DNA of 64,000 bases from NCBI GenBank assembly GCA_017590115.1, contig JAGGNK010015447.1, forward strand, positions 1 through 64,000. The letters are read 5' to 3'. This stretch comes from Montifringilla adamsi. Its lineage: Eukaryota; Chordata; Aves; Passeriformes; Passeridae. This document shows, piece by piece, positions 11,605 to 23,670 of this stretch (its first letter is position 1; each line of letters starts with the position of its first letter). The position numbers and the translations under genes were made by a program. The notes under the pieces were generated by a model. That model searched no databases and was not told where the DNA came from. It saw only the letters and a list, made by a program, of their open reading frames with translations.

Positions 11605-14600
11605 TTGGGCTAAACCATTTGTAAAGGGGACAAAGGGGTGCCCAGGAGCAAACCATTCTTTAAAATACTCTGAGCAAAACATAACTGCAACTTGAAAATA
11701 TTTCTGTAAAACGCACCACCACACTGGTGAGCTGTGTTCTTTAGGATTTCATATACTAATTTAGGCTGGATAACCAGAAAGTAAAAACACTTCCCATTTG
11801 TCTGGTGGTTTTCCAAACAGTTCTCCAGTTTACATGGAGTAGAAATCCAAGGAATCAATGCTCTTTTCTTCCTGCCATTTCTGCCTGCTCTTCTTTGCCA
11901 ATGTAGTGTCATTTTTGCAGCAGTCCTTACTCCGTGTTATGTATCTTGTCTTAAAACCCTTGATGGCCAAGGTTGTCAGGTTTCCTTACAGCCTCACATT
12001 TGTATGCCCAGCTTGTCACTGAGATGAATGAGAAAGGCTGAAAAGTAGGAAAGAAACGCCAAGAAACTCTGATATTTGTGTGGGTATTATTTTCTTCCCA
12101 ATTGATTCCTGCAGCAGGAGATGCCCAGCATTTGTGTGACCATCAATCCCTCAGTAGACATCGTTAAAAAAAGCTTCTCCAGGCTTTGCATATTGTCAGT
12201 GTAACTTAATAACTTCATGCGCACATGAGTTATTATTTCACAGATGCCAGTGTGATGAATTTTCTTCCCTCAGATTTCTATTTTATAAAATAAAACTTGA
12301 ATCCAATGACTTCCTGTTAATAAAAAAGTATTAGGCTATTGGTTAAGATAAGGACTAGATTAATTAGATAAAGACTAGATTAATCAATTCCATATGTTCC
12401 TCGGCTCCATTTTACTAGAACTGAAATGTTTCTCACCTTTGCTTTTTGAGATTTTAGGGCTGTCCTCTGCCTCCAGAAGGAAAAGGGAAGTCCCTTGGGG
12501 GTCTGAGAAAACTCTGCCTAAGGGGCAAATAGAAAGTTAAAGAAGGAAGCCTGCACTTTGGATTTCTAAATTGGCTTGTTATTCACTTCTGGACTGTGCT
12601 TTGGGAAAAAACCCAACAGGGACACCTGTGTTTTCTGGCTAGGATCAAAGATCAATATGTTTAAAAGCCTCAGAAGAGTTCCGTGGTCAAACAGATCGCA
12701 ACAATTTTTAATCTTCTTTGATCAGGAGAGAGGGCAAAGATGAGCCTTTTGTGGCATTTTTTTGACTCATTTCTTCTAAATATTTCCCACAGTGGGCTGC
12801 TTGTTAAAAGTCAGACTCAAAGTTGAGAAAAAGATATTTCCAGAAGCAAGACTGGAGTTTGCTGTATGCAAATATTTCTACTATAAACCAGATTTTCAAG
12901 GGTAGTAGTATTGATTCAGCCAGAAGCATTGCTAAGGGAATTAGTATCCAGTGACAACATCCAATAAACCTGGCACTTGAAATACCAGGCACATGTAATG
13001 AAGTCACTTGAGAGCAATCTCCATGGATAAATAGCTATAAAATTAATGGTGCTGGCTAGTAAATAAATGTGAAGGCGTTATGTTCCTGGTGAACAGATAA
13101 AGGTTTAAACTGTTTATAAATGACTCGCTGTAGACTCCTATCCTGGTTCTCCATGGAAATAAATATCTTCATGAAGTATGTGGCCCATGTTTGCAGGCTG
13201 ATGATGTTTGGATGAAGCAGATGGAAGGGACAATTACTAGAAACTAGTAATGAACATTTCTGAAATGTATGCAAGCTGTAAACATTTCTGAAACTTACCT
13301 GTCACTCTGTACTAGTCCTTCAGCTGCAGAAGCTTGGGATACTTTTTATTTCCCTCCTGAAACTCAGTTATGCAACTTAATTAATTCTAGTACCATCATA
13401 TGGAGCTGGATGCAAGGAAAACGCCTTTCAACATTCATGGGGCACTCTCTAGGACTCTGGATGCCAGAAAATTGAGTGTTCATGTCACTACACTAAGTGT
13501 TCATTACCACTGCACTTCTCTGCAATTCCATTTTTACCTTCCAACACAGAGATGCCCCCAGTTGTGAAGAGAGGTCTGCTCAGGAGTAGTTTCAAAGGAG
13601 AGGCTCTGTCACACCACTCTATGTAATTTCCCATATAATTTTCCATTTAATTTCGATGGAGCTGTGTGGAGACAAGAGAGAAAAATATATCTGAAATAGC
13701 TCTACTTCCCTCTCAGGCTTTCCAGTGGACCTCATTCCCAACCTAACAGCCTTCCGAAGTGACTCATTCAAACAGAAGAATATCTCTTCTGTTTTGCAAA
13801 CATAAGGGGAGAAAAAACTTAGCATAACTGGGAAGACCTCAGACAATTTGCTAAAAATCCTAGCAGTGGTTGTCTTGCTTTGTTTTTGGTTTGTTTTTTT
13901 TTTTTTGGTTTTGGGTTTTTTTGGTTGTTTTTTTTTTTTCAGTAGTGTGGTGGGGAGAGCCTCACTGTGCCCTACAAAACACAATGACTTAAGCCTTTCC
14001 AAGTAAATACAGTAAAGGACTGGAAACAGGTTTATGGTGTCCAGTTATTTTGGGGAATTTAGTGTTAGATGGACCGTCTTGTGTACTGAGTCCAGTTTAC
14101 TTCTTGTGACAGGCATGACACATTATCTGCTACAAAAACACATCTTAGATCTTCAGTCCAGCACAGATTTTCTCAGGATCTATAGTAGGACAGTGTTTCA
14201 GAGGAATACTTTTCTTCTGTTACAGATCTCCTTTCTCTTTTCTTATCTATATTTATTTTTATTTTCGCTCTGTGCCAACATTATCCAGTACATTAAATCA
14301 TTTTCTCTCTGCACAAATTGTTTTAAATAAGGCAAAACACTCTAAGCGGTGCCTGGTATTGCCCTTCCTTTATGTTTGTCCTATGATTACAACCCTAAAG
14401 CTTGAATAAGAGTAACAGACACTGTGGTTTTACCCATATGACATAGGGAATGGCTCCATGTAGATAAAAACATGAGCAGTTTGGGATATTTTGAGACTAT
14501 CACAAATGTCATTAATATCAGATGGTAATTTTTACTTGATTCAAGCCTTGTACATGAAACCATTAATGCCCCTACCTGATTGTCCAACATAGCAGATCAT

Positions 14601-15650
14601 ATATAACTTAACTTAGGTAAGTATTTCTAAGCACTCTGTGTAATTATATGAGAAGATTTTTATTACCCCCTGTGCAATATAAAACACAGAGGAGAGGGTT
14701 TATATTCATAAATGCCAGGACAAAAGCAGTTTCACTCAGAAGCTGAACTTGGATCCTTTATGCATTTGTGGAGTTTATGTAGTTGATTACACCACTCTTG
14801 TCATCTGTACTGAAAATCCTGATCCTGCTTTCCTGCCTAGATACAGTCTGAGCTTGCAAATTCTGCTCAGATTTCAAGCAGGCAGGCAAATGAGCCCTTC
14901 TTATCCTTCCTACTCTGACTTCTTATGTGCTTACAGCACATCTGGTAGCAGCTGGGCCTGAAAACAGGGATTTCTTTGTAGATATTCTTTCAACTGCCCC
15001 TTTGCCATTCTGTCATTTCCTGCAAACCACTCTTCTGCCCTCTGCTCCACAGGAGGTGGATAGTGGTTTTTATTACCTTCTTTGGTGTTGGGTTGAACAT
15101 TTTCCCCTCAGATTGCCAGTGTTAACAGGCTATGAATCATTGTGTCTGCTGGGCCAAGTGTGGGGCTGGTTGGATTCCCAGACATCCAAGAGATGGGAAT
15201 GGAGAAGTGGAAATTCCAACACACCACCTGCACCTTAGTGGTTATTGTTTCAACATCTGTGGCCAAAGCCAAGGGGAACAATGGATACCACGGATATTCC
15301 ATAGTTCTCTGAGGTGTACTGGGCTGCTCAAGGATTTATGCAACATTTCCGTTCCTCCTTCTGCCTTCCTTTCAGAACTCTTGGTTGGTTTGTGCCTTTC
15401 TCCCTTCATTCCCCCCGTGGCGTCCTTCACCTGTTGTCCACACTAAAGCAGATTACAAAACTGAAGGCAGCAACGTTTATGAATCTTACCCTGCCACCAC
15501 TTTTCCAGAGAGAAGAAATGTCATGTTTACTTTAGCCTTTCAAAAGAGTTTTAATAAAATGAAGCTTTCAGCAGTGATCTTACTCAGATACATTCCATTA
15601 TTTGCTCGTGGTCTGGCACCTGCAGTTCCAGGACCAGTGAGTTCACACGG

Positions 15651-15860
15651 TGTCATGGTTCGGCATGAGAGACATTTAGAGAAGTGATGCAAAGCATGCC
15701 AGATGTGGCCTTGCAATGTAAAAATTAAGCAGGAGGAAATAATTTATTTTTCCTTCCTTCAAGGAAGAAAGATAACGAGCAGGATGTCTCTGCAGGGATC
15801 TGGAAGGCAGCATGTGTCAGTTTGGGCCTCAAGCATACATGGAAGGGATGTAGAAATGCC
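15651..15860. mobile_element. possible LTR fragment (TGTCATGGTT start)
   Basis: The start TGTCATGGTTCGGCATGAGA resembles the 5' end of some bird ERVL-type LTRs as I recall them. The other end, a TATA box and a target duplication were not found. This is a weak call. Confidence 0.25.
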
Positions 15861-16528
15861 ACAACTCCAGTTATCCTTGGTTTCCAGTTTTGTTGCTATG
15901 CCACTTATCTCTGTTCTAACTGTAGTGTAAACTGTTCTAACTTTTGTGTGAAGACTGCAGATCTGTACATAGCTGCATAAAGTAAGAATGCTAGATGATA
16001 TTACAATTCTTTTCCCAATGTTTATAAAGTTCTTGAAGCTGTTTCTATTAGAAAATGAAATAAAAAATAGAAATCAAATTAGTGTTTAAAAAGCAAAATT
16101 TTTAACAAAATCTTATGGTGTAATTGTGTATAAATATATTGTCAAACAGTAATAAAATATAAATGTTATTGCTATTATTTAAAGGCTGTTGATTTTCTAA
16201 TATCTGTGTGAGGAATATGGAAAATTACTTCTATTGTGGCCTTTGTCAGTTCTAAGGTAATTTAAAACACACCTCAGTTCTGCCTCCCTTTATGATGCAT
16301 CTCTGAGAGGAAGCAGCACAAAGCTAGTTTTGAGCAAAAAAGAAAGCCAAAAGGTTGTGAAAAGTCACCAAATAAAACCATTTCTAGACTGTCAAAGGCA
16401 AATGCCTTCAAAGTTTTGCGTAACTCAGACTGTACCTGACTGGAAAACATGACCTGACAGTAAGGATACCAGAGGAACTTTTAAAAACTGTGTCCTCAGG
16501 AGCACAGTAAAATCCCTTCCCTTCTCCC

Positions 16529-16593
16529 GGAACTTCCCTTCCTGGAACTTCCCAGAACTTCCCTTCCCAGAACTTCCCTTCCCGGAACTTCCC
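16529..16593. repeat. short tandem array of (G/A)GAACTTCCC, five copies
   Basis: The 10-mer occurs at 16529, 16544, 16554, 16569 and 16584, giving spacings of 15, 10, 15 and 15 bp, with CTTCC-type filler between. A T-rich run with TTTG repeats follows at about 16643-16675. Confidence 0.9.
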
Positions 16594-17296
16594 TTCCCCT
16601 CTTCTCTCCTCTTATTTCTTTAAGTTTTTAGGTTTTCTGTTTTGTTTTTGTTTGTTTGTTTGTTTGTTTGTTTTTGGTTTAGTTCTGGTTCTTTAAAATT
16701 TATTTTTAAAAGCTATCTTTCATTAGATTCTAAGGAAATCTTAATTCCGGCAGAGTGGAGCTTCAGATGTGGTTGATATGCTGACTACACTGATATTTTC
16801 TGCCATGCAACCCTGCTCCCATTGCATCAGTCAGAATCCCTGGAAATATACAGTACAGAAGTATTAAAACATAATGGGAGGAGTATTGGGAAGCTTGTGG
16901 GAGCAAAGACATCCACCCACACAGAGCTGCTGATGTCCTTTTATTATCAGATCTGTGCCAGAATGCAGCGTCTCCTCCCCTGGATTCATTTTCACAGTTG
17001 CTCCTGGCAATGTGGGGCATTTTAAAATGTCCATGCCTCATTCATTGCATAAACATTCTTTTTATATTTTGGAAGCTTTTACTTGTGTCTAGGAACACAA
17101 AGTACTGTTAGTATTTTGTCAGTTTATTTTTAACTGATAATTTTGAAAAGTTAAAATTGTGAAAAAATTAGGGCAAATTCATTTTTGGCCTAAAAGAATC
17201 ATTTGGCTATTCTTTAAATTAAGGATATTTGTTTTTTATGTAGCATAAGCCAAAAGTTATTATTAGGTGAGAAATACGAAATTATATTATCCATAC

Positions 17297-17729
17297 TGTT
17301 ATAGGCAACAACCAGATCAGGCCAAATCAATAATTTGAGAAAGACAGATTAAAATAAAAAGAGAATAGATTTTGTTTCGCAAATTGAACTACAATCTCTG
17401 CCAGCCACATTCAAAGGGACAGCATCGAGCCCGGGACTCGACCCTGGGTGAACACAGGTCTGATCCCCTCTCGCAACAGACCTGTGGAGTTCACAAAGTC
17501 CACTGTGGTTATATACTGTTTTTCTTGCCTGGAGCTAGGTTTCTTTTGTTTCTTTCTCTGAATATTCAGACGGTCTTCATCCCCTGTCCAATGTTAGGAG
17601 AATTCTGTCTTTGAGTAGACAGAAAAAGTGTCCGAGGAAGGATTCAAATATTCATGTAGTCCTCTGTCCTCCATCCGGTGTTGGAGGAATCCTGTCTCCT
17701 GCTTGGACAAAGCTGCCTTGGGACAAACA
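17297..17729 (-). mobile_element. LTR, copy 1 of the TGTTATAGG family
   Basis: The segment begins TGTTATAGGCAAC and ends GGACAAACA. ATAC occurs directly before (17293-17296) and after (17730-17733), a possible 4-bp target duplication. A reverse TATA-type motif lies at about 17509-17516. The same sequence recurs almost unchanged at 23222-23670 in the same orientation. No gag, pol or env sequence adjoins it. Confidence 0.72.
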
Positions 17730-18394
17730 ATACAGCGTCTGGGATAATTAATAGAAAGATTTCATGGCTTCTCCTCTTATGTGTCTCCATTTTAAGCATT
17801 CTTCATTTCAGTGGCATTCCTTTTGTTTCTTTGGAACATATTTCACACAATTGCTTCCTATCACAAATCAGGCTGGAGGAAAACACCATTACTGTTTGCA
17901 ATAAAGTTGGTTTCTGTTTTCATGAACACCTCATGGCACTTCTAGGAGCACTCTCTCTCCTCTCTGCCCTCCTCTCCTCCATGCTGAAGTCGCTAGAGGA
18001 GGTCTGGGTGGGTGACGAGGCTGCAGTGGAATCAACATGCTGAAAATGCACCCAATTAAGGGGCAATGGCATTGCAGCTTTCTCATCCCTGAGCTGAGAA
18101 TCTGGCTGATGGAATAATATGCTGTGATTCCAGAAAATTGCCTTCAAATCAAAGGACAGATCTTTCAGACAGGAATCCAGGACAGAAGTTTAGAATGCTG
18201 TTGGCAGCAAGTACTGAGATGGTCCTTGTGCTCTTGTGGAATTACTTTGCAGCCTGTGAATCTTCATGTGTACCTTTGTCCTACCAGTTCCCAGGTAGCT
18301 GGCACATCTTGGTAGCTTCTGAGGAAAACCTGGAAGCCAGGGTTTTCTCTCTGCTGTGCTCTTTCAGTGCTATATTGATGCCCTGGAGTGGCTA

Positions 18395-18780
18395 CCTAGA
18401 ACAGGGGTTAGACAGAGTTAAGAGAATAAAGTGGGTATTTATTAAAGGCCTTCAATAAGTACACCTGGGGCAGTCAAAAGCCTTCCAGGGGCTACACCCC
18501 AGACAGATGATGGTCATGGGTTTTTCAGAGAGATATAAATTGTATTATCAGGGGTCAGTTCTTTAATTACAGCTTCAGGTAATGAAGTAATGTACCCCCT
18601 GTTTGCTCTTCCCCCCCCATTGACTTTTGTTTATACTTTTCGGGGCCTGAGGCAGAGGGTGTTCTTGGTTCTCAGACCTAAAAGAATTGTTTTGTCTGAC
18701 AAAAATATGAAGAGGGCTTACTAACAGTCTATATGGAGTTCAGATTTACACATTAATGCAGTACAGAATCTGAAAGATGT
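18395..18780 (-). mobile_element. LTR-like element (edges uncertain)
   Basis: On the minus strand, an AATAAA complement (GTATTTATTAAAGG near 18435) and a TATA-type complement (GATATAAATTG near 18532) have the order and spacing of an LTR. The motif ATTAAAGGCCTTCAA resembles passerine LTRs. I could not fix the ends or a target duplication. Confidence 0.45.
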
Positions 18781-19575
18781 AAAAGCTAAAATCTTAAGGC
18801 ATCAATATGAACTGCAAATACCCCCAGGCATCTTACCCTAGTGGGTGGAGACAGCGTTTAGATTCCATATAAACACCAAAGGAAACTCATGAACTCTTTT
18901 TACAGCAAGGGTTTCACACTTGGAAGGGACAGAAGCCTGTTCAGACATCTTTTGGTGAATCACACCAACAGAAAGGGTTTCTGTGTCAATCCTGGACACC
19001 GGAAGGTAGGGAGGGTGGTCTTTTATCTTTGAAAATTGAGTGCCAATTGAGAACACTTTACCAGCTTTGTTATCCATGATCCAGGCCAAATCCTGCTTTT
19101 TGCCTGGAGCAGCCTATTTGAAGCTGCTAACAGTGTCCTGTAAGCAGGGTTTATGACTTTTGTGTAGGGTGAGAAGAGCTGGCAGAAAGCAGAGAAACAA
19201 TAGGCCTGCAACTAAAATCCTTCAGATGATTGTCCCAGCTGAGCTCTTCCCAAAATAATTGCCAAGGTAATTTAAATGTGAGGCAATATCAGTACTATTG
19301 AAGACAGGTACCCACAAATTTTTCTTTTTATTCCTGAATTTTAAGTCGAGGGTGTTTATTATGAGATGATTCTTTAAAGAAACAGTGTAGCATAAGGTTC
19401 CTGCACCTGAGATTTTATAGATAAATCTGAGCAGTAAAAAAAGAGAATAGAAATATCTTAAAAAAACCAAACCAAACCAAACAAAACAAACAAACACAAA
19501 AAACCAAACCAAACAAAACAAAAAAAAAAAAAAAAAAAACAAAAAAAAAAAAAAAAAACCAAAAAAAATACTTCC

Positions 19576-19710
19576 NNNNNNNNNNNNNNNNNNNNNNNNN
19601 NNNNNNNNNNNNNNNNNNNNNNNNNNNNNNNNNNNNNNNNNNNNNNNNNNNNNNNNNNNNNNNNNNNNNNNNNNNNNNNNNNNNNNNNNNNNNNNNNNNN
19701 NNNNNNNNNN
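19576..19710. other. assembly gap (135 N) inside an A/C-rich low-complexity run
   Basis: The unknown bases are flanked on the left by AAACC/AAAC repeats with long A runs (from about 19460) and on the right by another A run. Open frames drawn through the gap are artefacts of low complexity. Confidence 0.97.
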
Positions 19711-21858
19711 AAAAAAAAAAAAAAAAAAAAAAAAACCCAAAAAAACAAAACAAAACCACAGAAATTACTTCTCACCTGTATATTCCAAGTTTTTTTTATT
19801 GGCAATGTTTTTTTGAAAATTAGTTTTTTTGAAGCCTCCAAGTGTTTTAGAATGAGCAGATATCATTTTAAAATAATTTTTTAGAGAAGAACAATTAGTC
19901 TGGCTATGTATGTGTGTGGGTAGAGATGAAAACTTAAGGAAATAAACGTCCCTTTCAAATGATGAAATACAAATAATTGTTCATGTTTCAGCCCAAAACA
20001 CCATATCTTCCTCTAGCAAAAGATAACACAATATTTGCCAAGTTCCTTTCCCAGACATGGTTTTCCTTAGGAATACCATGTAGAAGGCCCATTTTGAAGG
20101 ACCTGGTCTTAACTACATTTCCTAACCTCAGGATAAAAGGATTCTGCTTTTACTCAGGTCTTCTTTCCAAAAAATACAGAAAAGAAGCAGTGTGTATGTG
20201 GGGTTATCGTGTTGATTGTCATGGTAAAAATTTATCTTCCACTCAGGATCCAAAATGGAATTTTTAATAGAAATTTATTTATAATTCCTATGAACTATAT
20301 CCATATTTTCCCTATGTACATGTTTTCTGCTCTGCTTGCAATGTAAACATTTGAGCAATTTCCTATTGCAGTATAGCTGGAACTTGAACCTAAATAATCT
20401 TCTTTCATAGCTGAATTTAGTGGAAATAGTGAAACTGTACAAAGATGAATAGCAATTAAGGCTATTATCTTAGTAACATAAATAGTTCCATCAAACACAA
20501 AGGAGCTAATTTCCTGCTTGAATGTCTTAGGTATTTAACATGCCTTCAGTGTTACAGCTTAAGACGGAGGAATATTTTAAATACATGTTTTGAGTATGTA
20601 CAGTGTTTTTGACAGCACTCAGTGGTACAGTGCTGCTATGTCCCCTGACCTCACCTGTGGGGAGCTCTGAGGTGTTATGAAAAAAAAGTTATCTATTTTT
20701 GTTTAAGGTTACAGAGCTAAAACAGGTTAGACCAATTGCTGTTAAATTAGCTTCATGGTTAAGAGTTCTTCTTTAATTGCCTGTTAATAGTTGGTGATTA
20801 GCCATTGTCCTCCTGATGCTTGCCCGGGAGCAACACCTGGACACTGCAGCACCAGGAAAATAGGAGTGGCCTCAGACCTCGTATGCAGATGAGAAATGCA
20901 TTGCTCCAAATCTTCCCGTTTTCCAGGAAAACCCCTAAAAACAACGAGCCAATATAGAATTAGGGGACCTAGGTGATGTCTAAGGATGGGAGCGTAGTCC
21001 AGTGCCTGCCTGGATCCTTTTTGCTTCTCACCCTGACCTGAAAGGATGTTGACTAGGGAGAGGACCCGAGGTGTTGGACCGAAAAGCAGGACTCTGCTAA
21101 TCTCCCGTGAGGACGCAGTCCCCAGCTCTGCCTGCAGACCAGCGGACAGAGCTGCATCACCCTCCTCCTCCATGCCACTCTTGGGGACAGCGGCAGCGTG
21201 GGTGCAACCCGTCTATTTCTCCCCACCTGAGCTGAATCTCTTTAATAAAGGCATTAAAAAGGAGAAAGATCTCCTGCCCATTTATTTCATGAGGGAGGAG
21301 ATTAAAGTACAAAAGCTTTTTGGAACTGCAAGGAGCAACCACCTAAATTGCAATGCATCGGGAAAGCTGTAGTACGCATGCAAAGAATGGCTAAAAATCT
21401 CTGAAACCCTACAAAGCTGCTAAAATGTCTGCCTTTTCACCCAAAGTATATTTAAAAAGTGCCTGTGAGTGCCAGTTTGGGACAATGGGATGCCTTTTTT
21501 TTTTTTTCTAATTCCTCACCTCCCGTCACAGTATTTACCTTTCTTTGAAAGAAGAGGAGAAGAAACCCAATTAAGTTGCTTGCTGAGGAAGTGTTAACTG
21601 TACACTGCAGTTGCACATTGTACTAAGAAGCCTTCATGGACGTAAGTAAACACTTCTTTAAAGTGCTGGTGGTATCTGTCAGTGCAAGAAAACAGATAGC
21701 AACCTCAGGATTTTATTGTTAATATTTTCAGTCCTGCAAAGAAAGAATCCATTAAAGAGGCCTAAAGCACAAAGAGCAGTTCCTGATATTTTCCTGTATA
21801 TTCAGATTCTCTAATCAATTTGTCTCTGGCCCTTGGAAAACACTGTCCTTCTCAGTAA

Positions 21859-22474
21859 TGTTATAGGTAAAAATTGATCCAGCCAATTAGATCAAAAATA
21901 AAAATTAAATTTATTCACAACCGATATCCAGTCCCGACCGCCAACAATCAAAAAGTAGCACCAACCCCAGGATCGGAGTGGGTGAACTATGATCTGGCCT
22001 CTATCGCACCAAATCCTCCTGTTCACCACCGAGGCCTGGCAGAGTTCAATTTTTATACTTTTTTTCTTGCCTGCGGCGGAGTCCTTGTCCCTTCCTGGAG
22101 TCCTCCATATTCATGCATGGTCTATTCTCTGTCCTGTGCTGGACAAAGCCATGTGCAGGAATTGATGTGTATCTGTCTCCAGTTCCCGGAATCCTTCATT
22201 TAGATGTATGTCCTTGATGGTCTTGTCTGTCTGAGGTGGACATCTACATGGGCCATCATCACTGGGCGTTTTCTTGTTCGTGCCACCGGGGAGTGCCCAT
22301 CTCCTGTGCGCGCTAGGTTTTCTTCCTATGTTAATGATGCACCTCCTCCTCGGCTGTGAGCTGTCCTGTGTGGCAATCACCCTTTCCCCTTTGCTGGCAT
22401 GATTTTAAAGGTTTATTTTATATTACATTAATAATCTTACATTTCCAGCACGAATTACCCCCTTATTCATAACA
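21859..22474 (-). mobile_element. solo LTR, divergent copy 3 of the TGTTATAGG family, with target duplication
   Basis: The element starts TGTTATAGG and ends CATAACA, giving inverted termini. GTAA flanks it on both sides (21855-21858 and 22475-22478), a 4-bp target duplication. An AATAAA complement (TTTATT) is at 21910-21915 and a reverse TATA-type ATTTTTATAC near 22050, so it reads on the minus strand. It is longer (616 bp) and clearly diverged from the copies at 17.3 and 23.2 kb. No retroviral genes adjoin it. Confidence 0.82.
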
Positions 22475-23221
22475 GTAACAACACCTATGGTCAAGGTATG
22501 TGTAAGAATAGCAGGAAATATTGTTTTCCTCCTTATCTTTGCCTGATTGTCAGAGTGAACAGCAGAAGAAATATGAATATTTTCTCTTCATAGGGTATTT
22601 TCTTCTGCTTCCTTCAGACTGCCTACTCAGTTTGTCATCTATAGGAGACAACCATGGTTCCTTGTGAATTATTTCTCACCATAAGCTTTCATGAAGGAGC
22701 CTGATTTTCAGCACACAGAACAGTGTCTTTAACTCTGAGCAACTTGGGCAGCAGATGTTCCATAAATGCTCTAGTCTTTATTTCTGTCCTTATGGAAATG
22801 CAGGAACATTCTTCTAACTGTGACATGCCTGCCATAAGACAGGAGGCTCCTGGGGAAAAGTGGAAAAGTGTAGCTTGGATCCTCTCCCTGCAAAAGTGCG
22901 CAAAGCAAAGGCTGTCAGGTGGATACTCAGGAGAGAAGTATTTCTGGAGGAAAAGACACAAATCTCAGGATTCTACTTGTTTTCACACTGATCTTTGCCA
23001 GACTTGACAATTTCCAAACAATCTCCAGAGCAAACTAGACCTTATGGCAAAATACCTCCACGGTGTACTAAGTTGATTTGTCTTGCAAAATAGAAAATTA
23101 ACTTTTGCACAATTAAAGACACATAAAAAGGTGAAGTTAAAGATGTGACTTTCTACAAAACGTCCTCTTGCTGATATTGCCATCTAGGTGAATTTTAAGT
23201 CTCTTTTTTAAAATCAAACAA

Positions 23222-23670
23222 TGTTATAGGCAACAACCAGATCAGGCCAAATCAATAATTTGAGAAAGCCAGATTAAAATAAAAAGGGAATAGATTTTAT
23301 TTCGCAAATTGGAATACAATCTCTGCCAGCTACAATCAAAGGGACAGCATCGAGCCCAGGACTTGACCCTGGGTGAACACAGGTCTGATCCCCTCTCGCA
23401 TCAGATCTGTGAAGTTCACAAAGTTCACTCTGGTGAGCCGTGGTTATATACTGTTTTTCTTGCCCGGAGTTAGGTTTCTTTTGTTTCTTTCTCTTTCTCT
23501 GAATATTCATATGGTCTTCATCCCCTGTCCAATGTTAGGAGAATTCTGTCTTTGAGTAGACAGAAAAAGTGTCCGAGGAAGGATTCAAATATTCACGTAG
23601 TCCTCTGTCCTCCATCCGGTGTTGGAGGAATCCTGTCTCCTGCTTGGACAAAGCTGCCTTGGGACAAACA
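23222..23670 (-). mobile_element. LTR, copy 2 of the TGTTATAGG family
   Basis: It matches 17297-17729 almost base for base, with small differences including an extra GTGAGCC near 23432. Unlike copy 1 it keeps an intact AATAAA complement (TTTATT at 23296-23301). It is followed by ATAC, but the left flank does not match, so no target duplication is confirmed. The adjoining sequence lacks a recognisable primer-binding site. Confidence 0.72.

Larger units (their letters stand above)
11605..17296. other. intergenic, no gene recognised
   Basis: I see short simple repeats (G/T runs at 13880-13940, the TTTG run near 16650) and the array at 16.5 kb, but no coding exon or RNA gene that I can support. 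Confidence 0.6.

Noticed and set aside
17400..17460. tRNA-like B-box (GGACTCGACCC) inside the LTR
   Set aside because: No matching A-box or cloverleaf can be drawn, and the sequence lies within a retroviral LTR.
19222..19841. Open frames of 114-172 codons on the minus strand
   Set aside because: They run through the N gap and poly-A/C low-complexity sequence, giving Phe-rich nonsense.
17297..23670. A full-length provirus bounded by the two near-identical LTRs
   Set aside because: No gag, pol or env-like frame, no primer-binding site next to the right copy and no polypurine tract next to the left copy. The interval has other LTR-like elements and ordinary sequence.
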